Shown in pieces: positions 37,263-45,929 of a DNA stretch of 62,414 nucleotides; position 1 is the stretch's first letter; every line of letters begins with the position of its first letter. The notes beneath the pieces are model-generated. The model was not told the origin of the DNA and made no database searches. It was given only the letters and a program-made list of their open reading frames with translations. A program made the translations under genes and the position numbers. The stretch comes from Clostridia bacterium (GTDB lineage: Bacteria > Bacillota > Clostridia > Oscillospirales > Acutalibacteraceae): contig JAFXDE010000010.1 of the NCBI GenBank assembly GCA_017516315.1, positions 1-62,414 on the forward strand. Reading direction: 5' to 3'.

Positions 37263-37865
37263 GTGAGCAATAAGGAAAAAATGCATTCGGGCGAAATTTA
37301 CGACCCTAATGAAAGCGATATAATGAGCGAGCAGGCGAAATGCCTCGAAAAGCTTTACGATTTTAATGCTACCCGACCCTCTGAGGCTGATAAGAGACAG
37401 GCGCTACTTAAGGAAATGTTTGCCGAAATAGGTGAGGACTGCTATATAGAGCCTCCTTTACGCGCTAACTGGGGCGGAAAGCACATACATTTCGGTAACA
37501 GCGTTTACGCTAATTTTAATCTTACCTGTGTGGATGATACACATATTTATGTAGGTGACTGCACTATGTTTGCGCCTAATGTGGTTCTTGCCACAGCAGG
37601 CCATCCCATCCTTCCCGAGCTACGTGAAAAGGCTTATCAGTTCAATATGCCCATACATATCGGCAGAAACTGCTGGCTCGGTGCAGGAGTTATCGTTATG
37701 CCCGGTGTGACCATCGGTGATAATACGGTTATCGGTGCAGGCAGCGTAGTTACTAAGGATATTCCCGCCAATGTAGTAGCTGTTGGCAATCCCTGCAGAG
37801 TTCTCCGTCCTATCGGAGAAAGAGATAAAGAGTATTATTATAAAGACAGAAAGATTAATTTGTAA
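37263..37865 (+). CDS. Sugar O-acetyltransferase, maltose/galactoside type
   Basis: The 200-residue left-handed beta-helix acetyltransferase has the LacA/Maa signature: YIEPPLRANWGGKHIHFG, the catalytic His in TAGHPI (near residue 118) and the PGVTIGDNTVIGAGSVVTKDIP hexapeptide C-terminus. Family members acetylate galactosides or maltose. The start is GTG 37263, because AAAGGAG at 37246-37252 is well placed and the ATG at 37258 is followed at once by a stop (ATG-TTG-TGA). It lies 12 bases before the CDF gene. Confidence 0.9.
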   Translation: MSNKEKMHSGEIYDPNESDIMSEQAKCLEKLYDFNATRPSEADKRQALLKEMFAEIGEDCYIEPPLRANWGGKHIHFGNSVYANFNLTCVDDTHIYVGDCTMFAPNVVLATAGHPILPELREKAYQFNMPIHIGRNCWLGAGVIVMPGVTIGDNTVIGAGSVVTKDIPANVVAVGNPCRVLRPIGERDKEYYYKDRKINL

Positions 37866-37877
37866 CAGGTGATTAAT

Positions 37878-39062
37878 GTGACTGAATTACTTCTGAAAGC
37901 CTTCGTAAAGAACAGCGGTGACCTTAGTTCTTCTTCGGTGAGAGCATCTGTCGGTATGCTGTCGGGGGTAGTCGGCATTATCTGTAATGTAATGCTGTTT
38001 GTTATGAAAATTCTCGTAGGTACTGCCGTCGGCTCAGTTTCGATTACGGCTGATGCTATGAATAACCTTTCCGATGCCTCCAGCTCCATAGTGACTCTTA
38101 TCGGCTTCAGACTCGCTAAAATGCCTGCTGATGAGGATCATCCCTACGGTCACGCAAGATATGAATACCTCTCGGGTCTTGCCGTAGCAGCTATGATAAT
38201 CGTTATCGGCTTCGAGCTCGGAAAAACCTCCGTAGAAAAGATAATGAATCCTGCTTCTGTCGAGCTTACGGTACCTGCCGGTATTGTGCTTATCGGCTCT
38301 GTTGCGATGAAGATATGGCTCTGTGTTTTTAACGGCAGTCTTGGCAAAAGGATTAATTCTTCTGCTCTTCTCGCTACCTCTGCCGATAGCCGTAATGATG
38401 CTGTAGCTACCTCGGTCGTCTTTTTAGCGGGGATAGTTGAGCTTATTTTCCATATACAGATAGACGGTATTATGGGACTTTTGGTAGCTCTCTTTATCCT
38501 CTACAGCGGTGTAAATCTCGCTAAGGAAACCATCAGTCCGCTTTTAGGTGAAAACGCTTCACCTGAGCTTAAGGAGCTTATTATAAATGTTATGAGAACC
38601 TGTCCTGAGGTACTCGGCTATCACGACCTTATGGTTCACGATTACGGCCCCGGTCAGCGATTTGCGAGTATTCACGTGGAAATGGACCATAAGGCAGATC
38701 CTCTTTACTGTCACGAGCTTATCGACGCTCTCGAAAGGAACTGTCTCGAGGAGCATAATATTCATCTCGTTATCCACTATGACCCCGTGGTAACGGGTGA
38801 TGAAGAGCTTGACAGACTCCGCCATATCGTTTCCGAGCTTCTGCGTGCTCAGGATGACAGAATTTCCATCCATGATTTCCGTATGGTAAAGGGTGAGAAG
38901 CAGACTAATCTTATCTTTGATATTGCGCTTCCCGCTGAGCTTATGCCGAAAAAGAAGGAGATCAAATCAAAGCTTGACAGCTGTCTTGCCGTTATAGACG
39001 ATATGACCTATTATACGGTAGTAGAGTTTGATATGATAGCGTTTAATCACGATATTTCTTAA
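37878..39062 (+). CDS. Cation diffusion facilitator family exporter
   Basis: The 394-residue CDF transporter would export divalent metals (Zn, Mn, Fe or Co) by antiport. It has six predicted helices, the metal-site sequences ITADAMNNLSDASSS and HPYGHARYEYLSG, and an extended C-terminal cytoplasmic domain (about 215-394) with MVHDYGPGQRFASIHVEMD. GTG 37878 follows AGGTG; GTG 37869 is inside that site. The metal is not predictable with confidence. Confidence 0.9.
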   Translation: MTELLLKAFVKNSGDLSSSSVRASVGMLSGVVGIICNVMLFVMKILVGTAVGSVSITADAMNNLSDASSSIVTLIGFRLAKMPADEDHPYGHARYEYLSGLAVAAMIIVIGFELGKTSVEKIMNPASVELTVPAGIVLIGSVAMKIWLCVFNGSLGKRINSSALLATSADSRNDAVATSVVFLAGIVELIFHIQIDGIMGLLVALFILYSGVNLAKETISPLLGENASPELKELIINVMRTCPEVLGYHDLMVHDYGPGQRFASIHVEMDHKADPLYCHELIDALERNCLEEHNIHLVIHYDPVVTGDEELDRLRHIVSELLRAQDDRISIHDFRMVKGEKQTNLIFDIALPAELMPKKKEIKSKLDSCLAVIDDMTYYTVVEFDMIAFNHDIS

Positions 39063-39151
39063 GGCTCCGGTTCGGTAATTAAGCATATAAAAATATAAAC
39101 CATTGTATCAGCAATAAGCTTTTACAATGGTTTAATCTTTTTATGTTTGTT

Positions 39152-39826
39152 TTAATCGAGAATGTAAAGACCTGATTTGAGCCATACAAATTCTCTGCCC
39201 ATAACATTGATGTATTTGTAAACCTTTTCGTTAAAAACTCTGTAGTCTCTTACGGAGTTTGTCTGAATGTTAAGGGTACGGATTTTCTTTGAAGCCTGAT
39301 TGCAGATGTAAAGAATATTGCCCTGAAGAGAAACGGCACAGGGACTTTCAAAGGCTGTGGCATCTCCTCCGCCTACACGCAGAAGTATTCTGCCTTCACG
39401 CGGAGAGTATTTGATTATGGCATTCTCTGAGGGTACTGCACACCAAACATAAGCACCGTCTACAGCGATATCGCATACGGGGGAGCCGTGATAGGTGAGC
39501 AGTGAGGAGACATTGAGTGAGCCGTCGGTATTGAAAATGTTATATTCTCCGTTAGGGAAGATAGCCATAATTCTTCCGTCTCCGAGCACACCTACATCGC
39601 AGGAAACATAGTCACCGAGCTGCTGTGCTATTTCCTCGTATTCATAGCCGAATTTAACCTTCAGAAAGACGGATTTTTTAATGTGAGTAAATTTATCGTT
39701 GATAGCATCGTAGCCGTAGAAGTTTGCTTTGAGCTTACCGTCATCCGTGAGGCTTTTGGTAGCAAAAACAAATCCGTTTTTAAAGGGAGTAATATTTAAA
39801 ATTTCACCAGAAAATACTATTTCCAT
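39152..39826 (-). CDS. Uncharacterised beta-propeller-like protein
   Basis: I do not recognise a family for this 224-residue protein. It is beta-rich, with repeating patterns of about 40-45 residues (GDYVSCDVGVLGDGRIMAIF, SPVCDIAVDGAYVWCAV, SPCAVSLQGNILYICNQ) similar to NHL/YVTN-type blades, enough for about four to five blades. No signal peptide or membrane helix, so probably cytosolic. Single-gene unit with its own promoter at 39884-39912. Confidence 0.55.
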   Translation of the reverse strand: MEIVFSGEILNITPFKNGFVFATKSLTDDGKLKANFYGYDAINDKFTHIKKSVFLKVKFGYEYEEIAQQLGDYVSCDVGVLGDGRIMAIFPNGEYNIFNTDGSLNVSSLLTYHGSPVCDIAVDGAYVWCAVPSENAIIKYSPREGRILLRVGGGDATAFESPCAVSLQGNILYICNQASKKIRTLNIQTNSVRDYRVFNEKVYKYINVMGREFVWLKSGLYILD

Positions 39827-39883
39827 TTTATTTTTCCTTTCTTTGAAGGGATAGAGAAATTACCCTGTCATAATCCATCTTAT

Positions 39884-39912
39884 ATAATACATTATTATTT
39901 CTCTTTGGTCAA
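39884..39912 (-). promoter_or_regulatory. Promoter of beta-propeller gene
   Basis: On the minus strand TTGACC (39907-39912) and TATTAT (39884-39889) are 17 bases apart. Confidence 0.65.
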
Positions 39913-40218
39913 GTGCGAAAAACAACAATATTTGCATAATAGGGCAGGAAAGTTTTGTTTAAAGTAAAATATTACCTCAGCAGGTGAAAAAACTCCTGTT
40001 TATTGTTGACAAAATTACAGTTTTAAAGTAAAATAGGAATGAAATAATGAAAACACAGTTATCGGGAGAATAGATTATGTGTTTTCGGAATATTTATTGC
40101 TATGAGATATGATTCTATGGAGATGAGAGAATAGATAAAATATCCCATCCGTGGGTAATTATGTCTGTTTTTTCATTTTTCTTTTTTTGTGTCCCACAGC
40201 AAAGGAGGAAAAGAAAGT
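39913..40218 (+). promoter_or_regulatory. Upstream region of glpK with promoter and repeated motif
   Basis: This AT-rich stretch has no gene. TTGACA at 40006-40011 and TAAAAT at 40029-40034 (17-base spacer) form a good promoter, leaving a roughly 180-base leader before glpK. The motif TTTAAAGTAAAAT occurs near 39959-39970 and again at 40023-40034 over the -10 box. A small CCCATCCGTGGG hairpin lies near 40144-40155, followed by T-rich sequence. A regulatory leader is possible, but I recognise no known riboswitch. Confidence 0.55.
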
Positions 40219-41733
40219 ATGAGTGAAAAATTAATCCTGGCCCTTGATCAGGGTACCACCAGCTCCAGAGCGATTGTTTTCGATAAGAAGGGTAACATTA
40301 TCGCTAAGGCACAGAACGAATTTGAACAGATTTATCCTAAGGCAGGCTGGGTTGAGCACGACCCCCTTAACATTCTTTACAGTCAGTTCAATTCAATTAC
40401 CACAGTTCTCCGTTCCGGTAAGTTCTCAGCTTCCGACATCGCAGGTATCGGCATCACAAATCAGCGTGAAACTACAATTCTCTGGGACAGAAGCACAGGC
40501 AAGCCTGTTTATAACGCTATCGTATGGCAGTGCAGAAGAACAGCTGATATGTGCGAAAAAATCAAAGAGGATAAAGAGCTTTGCGATTATATTACTGAGC
40601 ATACAGGTCTTATCGTAGACGCCTACTTCTCCGCTACAAAGATTAAATGGATTATTGATAACGTTCCCGGTGTAAAGGCTCTCGCTGAGGCAGGACAGCT
40701 TCTTTTCGGTACGGTTGAAACCTGGCTTATTTGGAATCTTTCCGGCGGTAAAACTCACGTAACCGACTATTCAAACGCATCCAGAACTATGCTCTTTGAT
40801 GTTGATAAGCTTTGCTGGGACGAATATCTCTGTGAAAAATTAGGCGTTCCCATGAACATCCTTCCCGAGCCCGTTCCCTCAAGTGAAATTTACGGATATG
40901 TCGCAAATAACATTATCGGTATTGAGGAGCTTGCAGGTGTACCTATCTGCGGCGCTATCGGTGACCAGCCTTCGGCACTTTTCGGTCAGGCATGCTTCAA
41001 GCCCGGTATGTCAAAGAACACCTACGGTACAGGCTGCTTCCTTCTTATGAATACAGGTAATAAGCGCGTAGTTTCAAAGAATAATCTTCTCACAGGTGTA
41101 GCCTGGAGCTTTAACGGTCAGACCACCTATTCTATCGAAGGCAGTGCCTTTAATGCAGGCTCTGTTATCAAATGGCTTCGTGACGAGCTTCAGCTTATCG
41201 ACAGTCCTAAGAGATGTGACGAGCTGGCTGAAAGCGTACCTGATGCAAACGGCTGTTATCTTGTTCCTGCCTTCACGGGTCTCGGCGCTCCTTATTGGGA
41301 TATGTATGCAAGAGGCTGTATCGTCGGTCTTACAAGAGGCGTTAACAGAAAGCATATCGCCCGTGCCGTTCTCGAGTCAATAACATATCAGATGACCGAC
41401 CTTCTCGAGGCTATGAAGGACGACTCAGGTATAGACATTTCCGACCTCCGTGTAGACGGCGGCGCAAGTGTAAGTAACATTATGATGCAGATTCAGGCTG
41501 ATATGGCTCAGACTAAGGTTGACCGTCCCAAGACAGTCGAAACCACTGCTCTCGGTGCCGCTTATCTTGCCGGTCTCGCTGTAGGCGTATGGGACAGCCT
41601 TGAGGATATAGAAGCCAACCGTGAGGTTGACCGTATCTTTACTCCCGAAATGAGCCTCGAAGTGAGAAATAAGTATTATGAAGGCTGGAAAAAGGCCGTT
41701 ACCAGAGCTATGAGCTGGGAAGATAAGGAATAA
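40219..41733 (+). CDS. glpK: Glycerol kinase
   Basis: GlpK phosphorylates glycerol to sn-glycerol 3-phosphate. The 504-residue FGGY-family protein has the N-terminal phosphate loop LDQGTTSSRAI, GITNQRETT, the TYGTGCFLLMNTG segment and the C-terminal DGGASVSNIMMQIQAD motif. Start ATG 40219 follows AAAGGAGG; a longer open frame from 40189 covers the ribosome binding site. No glpF or glpD is adjacent. Confidence 0.97.
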   Translation: MSEKLILALDQGTTSSRAIVFDKKGNIIAKAQNEFEQIYPKAGWVEHDPLNILYSQFNSITTVLRSGKFSASDIAGIGITNQRETTILWDRSTGKPVYNAIVWQCRRTADMCEKIKEDKELCDYITEHTGLIVDAYFSATKIKWIIDNVPGVKALAEAGQLLFGTVETWLIWNLSGGKTHVTDYSNASRTMLFDVDKLCWDEYLCEKLGVPMNILPEPVPSSEIYGYVANNIIGIEELAGVPICGAIGDQPSALFGQACFKPGMSKNTYGTGCFLLMNTGNKRVVSKNNLLTGVAWSFNGQTTYSIEGSAFNAGSVIKWLRDELQLIDSPKRCDELAESVPDANGCYLVPAFTGLGAPYWDMYARGCIVGLTRGVNRKHIARAVLESITYQMTDLLEAMKDDSGIDISDLRVDGGASVSNIMMQIQADMAQTKVDRPKTVETTALGAAYLAGLAVGVWDSLEDIEANREVDRIFTPEMSLEVRNKYYEGWKKAVTRAMSWEDKE

Positions 41734-41802
41734 AAAGCAGTTTAAGCGTTAATGCTTGAATATATAAAAGAAAATAATTTTAAATTATAGGAGTGGATTA
41801 AA

Positions 41803-42915
41803 ATGCCTAAAGTAATTCTCGACTGGAAAACCACACACGACTTTGTCAAGGATGCCTTCATCGGTGTAGGTGTACCTGCTGATGATGCAGAAATCGTTAC
41901 CGATGTTCTTCTCGAATCTGACAGAAGAGGTATCGAATCTCACGGCTGTAACCGCTTTAAGCCTGTTTATATTGACCGTATCAATGCAGGTATTCAGCAG
42001 CCCGTAACTAACTTCGAAATTCTTAAAGAAACTCCCACTACAGCAGTTGTTGACGGTCACCACGGTATGGGTCAGGTTATCGGCTACAAGGCTATGAGCA
42101 TGGCTATCGAAAAGGCTAAGAAATACGGTATGGGTATGGTTGCAGTGCGTAACTCCTGCCACTACGGTATCGCAGGCTACTACACCACTATGGCTACTAA
42201 GGCCGGCTGCATCGGTATGACCGGTACAAATGCCCGTCCTTCTGTTGCTCCTACACTCGGTGTAGAGGGTATGTTCGGTACTAACCCCTTTACTCTCGGT
42301 GTTCCCACTGATGAAGAATTCGACTTTAACTTTGACTGTGCTACATCAATCACACAGAATGGTAAGGTTGAATATTATGAGAGAATCGGTGAAGAGATTC
42401 ATCCCGGTACTGTTATCGACCTCGACGGTAATCCCGTAGAAGGCGATGCAGGTGTTGCTCTTAAGAAGATCCGTCAGGGTACTGCTGCTCTTACTACTCT
42501 CGGCGGTATCGGTGAAGCACTCGGCGGCTACAAGGGCTACGGCTTCGCTCTCTTCGTAGAGTTCCTTTCTTCTATTCTTCAGGACGGTGCATACGGTAAG
42601 GATCTCGACGGTAAGGATGAAAACGGTAATATCCGTCCCTATCAGCTCGGTCATTTCTTCGTAGCTATCGATACAGAGCACTTTATGGGTGAGGAGATCG
42701 CACGTAAGAAGGCAGGCGATATCATCCGTTCAATGAGAGCATCAAAGAAGGCTCCCGGCGAAGACAGAATTTATACTGCAGGTGAGAAGGAATACGAAAT
42801 CTGGATGCAGAGAAAAGACAGCGGTGTACCTATCAATGAGTCTGTTCAGGCAGAAATGAACAAGGTTCGTGATGATCTCGGTCTTACACAGTATACCTTC
42901 CCCTGGGAGAAATAA
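41803..42915 (+). CDS. Type 2 malate/L-lactate (ureidoglycolate) dehydrogenase family
   Basis: The 370-residue NAD(P)-dependent enzyme belongs to the LDH2/MDH2 (YlbC, AllD, ComC) family. It has RRGIESHGCNRF near the N-terminus, the catalytic-His region RNSCHYGIAGYY (near residue 122) and FGTNPFTLGVPT. It would interconvert a 2-hydroxy acid and its 2-oxo acid: malate, lactate, sulfolactate and ureidoglycolate are all known substrates. It follows glpK with a 69-base gap and a good AGGAG, so co-transcription is possible. Confidence 0.9.
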   Translation: MPKVILDWKTTHDFVKDAFIGVGVPADDAEIVTDVLLESDRRGIESHGCNRFKPVYIDRINAGIQQPVTNFEILKETPTTAVVDGHHGMGQVIGYKAMSMAIEKAKKYGMGMVAVRNSCHYGIAGYYTTMATKAGCIGMTGTNARPSVAPTLGVEGMFGTNPFTLGVPTDEEFDFNFDCATSITQNGKVEYYERIGEEIHPGTVIDLDGNPVEGDAGVALKKIRQGTAALTTLGGIGEALGGYKGYGFALFVEFLSSILQDGAYGKDLDGKDENGNIRPYQLGHFFVAIDTEHFMGEEIARKKAGDIIRSMRASKKAPGEDRIYTAGEKEYEIWMQRKDSGVPINESVQAEMNKVRDDLGLTQYTFPWEK

Positions 42916-42927
42916 TTAAATATGAAT

Positions 42928-42963
42928 GTGCCGGCAGAAATAGATCTGTCGGCACTGTTTTAT
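42928..42963 (+). terminator. Terminator after malate/lactate dehydrogenase gene
   Basis: GTGCCGGCAGA at 42928-42938 pairs with TCTGTCGGCAC at 42945-42955, followed by TGTTTTATT. Confidence 0.85.
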
Positions 42964-42964
42964 T

Positions 42965-42992
42965 AAAAAAGAACCTGCCAAACGGCAGGTTC
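42965..42992 (-). terminator. Terminator of M20 peptidase gene
   Basis: A perfect 9-base stem (42971-42979 with 42984-42992) is followed on the minus strand by six T residues. Confidence 0.88.
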
Positions 42993-43003
42993 TGCTTATT
43001 TGT

Positions 43004-44479
43004 TTAGTTTTCTGCGCTTGCTCTTCTGATGTAATTTTTAAAGAAGATGAGAGCGTTTTCCATACAGGAGATGGGCAATCTTTCGTTAGTACCGTGAGTA
43101 CAGCGAAGAAGAGGAACATCTACCTTAAAGGGTGCGTATCTGTAAATATTATCACAGATAGGCTCGTAGTTATAAGCGTCGGTACCGCCCATAACGAGAT
43201 AAGGTGCTACGATTCCGCCGGGCTCAATAGCTTTGTTTATGTCGGAGATAATCTTATAAGCTCTGGAATCGGTGGGGGAGAATTTCGATGCTTCCTTTGA
43301 GTTGAGAACATTGATTTCGATATCCTTGTAGCGGACACACTTCCTGATGTGGTCTACGAGGTCCTGCTTGGTTGTGCCGGGCATAGCACGGAAGTTGACC
43401 GTAGCAGAGGCTCTCTGAGGAAGAACATTAGCGGCAGGACTGCCCTGAGCCATAGTTACGGCTGTAGTGGTTCTGACGAGACAGGCACCGAAGGGGATAG
43501 CCTTGAAGCCTTCGAGAAGAAGGGGCATCAGTAAAGGTAGATTACAGGTAATGAGACGGACGGGATATGTACATTCTCTGGCGATAGAATCGATAAGCAT
43601 TTTCATATTCTCGTTGAAATATGCCTTGAACTGATTCTTTTCCAGATCAGAGATAGCCGTAGCGAGTCTGCCGAGAGCAGAATGGACGGGAGGCTGTGAT
43701 GAATGGCCACCCTTAGCGTTAACTACGATTTCGATGTCAGAATATCCCTTTTCAGCTACGCCTACACCTACGAGGTATTTGTCATTGAGTACACCGGGAA
43801 CATTAATGGGGATGATAGCGCCGCCTTCGTCGATAACGCTGTCGAGACGGATTCCTCTCTCCTTAAGTGTTTCCATAAGGTCATGGGCGCCGTTTTTATC
43901 GTTTGCCACTACCTCTTCGTTGTCACCGAAAAGAAGATAAACATCTCTTTCGGGTCTGAAGCCGTCCTTGAGAAGTGCTTCTACGGATTCCATAACTGCG
44001 ATAAGGTGGTTCTTCATATCGATAGAGCCGCGGCCCCATACGAATTCACCGTCATCGTATCCGCTGAAAGCATCATACTTCCAATCCTTTTCCGTACCCT
44101 CGGAAACGGGAACCACATCCTGATGAGCCAAAAGAGCAATAGGCTCCAGATCATCTCTTGTACCCTTCCAGCGATAGAGAAGATTAGCAGGGGGTACGAT
44201 TTCTTTTTCGAGATTTTCCTTGATAAGAGGATATGCCTCGTCTAAAAATTTGTGGAATTTTTCAAACTCCTGCCAGTCCACTTTTTCGGAATCTCTGTAG
44301 GAAACAGTTTTGAAGCGGATAGCCTCAGAAAGATGCGCACGGTAAGAAGCTACATCTACAGCTTCCTCGGGAAGGGGAGTTACCTCTGTTTTTTTAGGGC
44401 GGTAAACGGCGGCATGAACAGCATTGCCTACTGCAGCGACACCGAGAGCACCGAGAACGGCTTTGGTTGATTTCTTCAT
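43004..44479 (-). CDS. M20-family metallopeptidase, membrane-anchored N-terminus
   Basis: The 491-residue protein resembles M20 carboxypeptidases of the PM20D1/CPG70 type. Motifs: metal His in LLAHQDVVPV (near residue 118), GRGSIDMKNH with the bridging Asp, VIDEGGAIIP with Glu ligands and YLVMGGTDAYNY near the C-terminus. The first about 25 residues (KKSTKAVLGALGVAAVGNAVHA) look like a signal anchor. Substrates may be N-acyl amino acids or peptides. Single gene with promoter at 44521-44549. Confidence 0.88.
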   Translation of the reverse strand: MKKSTKAVLGALGVAAVGNAVHAAVYRPKKTEVTPLPEEAVDVASYRAHLSEAIRFKTVSYRDSEKVDWQEFEKFHKFLDEAYPLIKENLEKEIVPPANLLYRWKGTRDDLEPIALLAHQDVVPVSEGTEKDWKYDAFSGYDDGEFVWGRGSIDMKNHLIAVMESVEALLKDGFRPERDVYLLFGDNEEVVANDKNGAHDLMETLKERGIRLDSVIDEGGAIIPINVPGVLNDKYLVGVGVAEKGYSDIEIVVNAKGGHSSQPPVHSALGRLATAISDLEKNQFKAYFNENMKMLIDSIARECTYPVRLITCNLPLLMPLLLEGFKAIPFGACLVRTTTAVTMAQGSPAANVLPQRASATVNFRAMPGTTKQDLVDHIRKCVRYKDIEINVLNSKEASKFSPTDSRAYKIISDINKAIEPGGIVAPYLVMGGTDAYNYEPICDNIYRYAPFKVDVPLLRCTHGTNERLPISCMENALIFFKNYIRRASAEN

Positions 44480-44520
44480 AAAATCTGCCTCATTTCTTAA
44501 TATTAAAAATCTACCGGATA

Positions 44521-44549
44521 ATTATATAACAGTTTTATTTGAATTTCAA
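44521..44549 (-). promoter_or_regulatory. Promoter of M20 peptidase gene
   Basis: On the minus strand TTGAAA (44544-44549) and TATAAT (44521-44526) are 17 bases apart. Confidence 0.7.
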
Positions 44550-44567
44550 TAATTATCGTAATAATTA

Positions 44568-44595
44568 TTTACTTTGGCGAAAAAAAGTGTATAAT
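44568..44595 (+). promoter_or_regulatory. Promoter of nadE
   Basis: TTTACT at 44568-44573 and TATAAT at 44590-44595 have a 16-base spacer. The -10 is perfect and the -35 weak. Confidence 0.55.
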
Positions 44596-44627
44596 CTTTA
44601 CTATAATAAAAAACAGAGGTGCTATAT

Positions 44628-45371
44628 ATGTTTGATGTAAAGAAGGTAACCGACGGCGCGATACAATGGATAAGAGATTGGTTTGAGGAAAACGGTAAGG
44701 GCTGTAATGCCGTTATCGGTATTTCCGGCGGAAAGGATTCTACTGTTGTTGCCGCTTTATGTGTAGAAGCTTTAGGCAAGGAAAGAGTTTACGGAATTCT
44801 TATGCCTAACGGTGAGCAGAAGGATATTAACGATGCTTTACAGCTTGTGGATTTTTTAGGTATAAAGTATTACATCTGTAACATAAAGGATGCTTATGAC
44901 GGAGTAATCAAGGGTATGAATGATTGCGGACTTGAAATAGGGGAGCAGACTAAAATCAATCTTGCACCGAGAGTGAGAATGACCACTGTTTATGCCTTTT
45001 CTCAGTCTCTTAACGGCAGAGTTGCTAACACCTGTAATCTTTCAGAGGACTGGGTGGGTTATTCGACCCGTTACGGCGACAGCGCAGGTGATTTCAGTCC
45101 GCTTTCCCACCTAACTGTTCAGGAGGTTAAGGAAGTAGGCAGATGCCTCGGTCTTCCCGAGAATCTCATCGAGAAGGTACCCTCAGACGGCCTCTGCGGC
45201 TATACCGATGAGGATAAGCTCGGCTTTACCTACGCTGTTCTGGATAAATACATCAGAACAGGTGTGTGCGAGGATGAAAAGACTAAGGAAAGAATTGATT
45301 GGCTTAACCGTATCAATGCCTTCAAATTAAAGACCATCCCCGGTTATATTCCCGATGAAAAATATATCTGA
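44628..45371 (+). CDS. nadE: NAD+ synthetase, ammonia-dependent type
   Basis: NadE converts deamido-NAD to NAD+ with ATP. The 247-residue protein is the short form lacking an N-terminal nitrilase glutaminase domain, so it uses free ammonia. It has the PP-loop GISGGKDSTVVAAL (near residue 30), the ANTCNLSEDWVGYSTRYGD segment and the C-terminal PSDGLCGYTDEDKLGF. Start ATG 44628 follows AGAGGTG; a GTG at 44619 overlaps that site. Confidence 0.95.
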   Translation: MFDVKKVTDGAIQWIRDWFEENGKGCNAVIGISGGKDSTVVAALCVEALGKERVYGILMPNGEQKDINDALQLVDFLGIKYYICNIKDAYDGVIKGMNDCGLEIGEQTKINLAPRVRMTTVYAFSQSLNGRVANTCNLSEDWVGYSTRYGDSAGDFSPLSHLTVQEVKEVGRCLGLPENLIEKVPSDGLCGYTDEDKLGFTYAVLDKYIRTGVCEDEKTKERIDWLNRINAFKLKTIPGYIPDEKYI

Positions 45372-45381
45372 TGAGGTAAAA

Positions 45382-45861
45382 ATGGAAATAAGAAAAACTA
45401 CACCGGCTGATATAGACAGAGTTATGGAGATTTATGCTCTTGCCCGTGACTTTATGGTGAAAACAGGTAATCCCAACCAGTGGAAAACTCACAAGCCTCA
45501 GAGAGCGCTCATCGAAAAGGATGTGGAAATCGGTCAGAGCTATGTCTGCACGGAAGGAGATAAGGTTATAGGTGTCCTTGCCTTTATTTACGGCGAGGAC
45601 CCTACATATAAGGTCATATATGACGGTAAATGGCTGAACACTGAGCCCTATGCGGTAGTACACCGTATCGCATCCTCGGGTGAGGTGAAGGGCACAGGCA
45701 CCTTTATGATGAAATGGGCAGAGAGTCAGTTTCCGCATATCAGAATAGACACTCACAGAGATAATAAGGTAATGCAGAATATGCTCTCTAAGCTCGGCTA
45801 TACCTACTGCGGAATAATTCACCTCGAAGACGGCGACGAAAGACTGGCTTTCGAAAAATAA
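45382..45861 (+). CDS. GNAT-family N-acetyltransferase
   Basis: The 159-residue protein has the GNAT fold: an N-terminal IRKTTPADIDRVMEIY, central beta-strand KVIGVLAFIYG, a modified acetyl-CoA loop (SSGEVKGTGTFMMKWAE) and C-terminal LSKLGYTYCGIIHL. Substrate unknown. Start ATG 45382 has GAGG 6 bases ahead. It follows nadE by 10 bases, so it is co-transcribed. Confidence 0.82.
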   Translation: MEIRKTTPADIDRVMEIYALARDFMVKTGNPNQWKTHKPQRALIEKDVEIGQSYVCTEGDKVIGVLAFIYGEDPTYKVIYDGKWLNTEPYAVVHRIASSGEVKGTGTFMMKWAESQFPHIRIDTHRDNKVMQNMLSKLGYTYCGIIHLEDGDERLAFEK

Positions 45862-45867
45862 ACAAAT

Positions 45868-45904
45868 ACAGCACCTTTGGATTTTCTCCTTAGGTGCTGT
45901 TTGT
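45868..45904 (+). terminator. Terminator after nadE-GNAT
   Basis: ACAGCACCT at 45868-45876 pairs with AGGTGCTGT at 45892-45900, then TTGTATTT. The loop is 15 bases. Confidence 0.75.
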
Positions 45905-45929
45905 ATTTAATCCTTGTCCCTCGGCCTTA

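Noticed and set aside
37054-37266. Protein-coding ORF across the tRNA-Pro promoter and gene
   Set aside because: It covers a perfect promoter, a clear tRNA and its terminator, so the reading frame is accidental.
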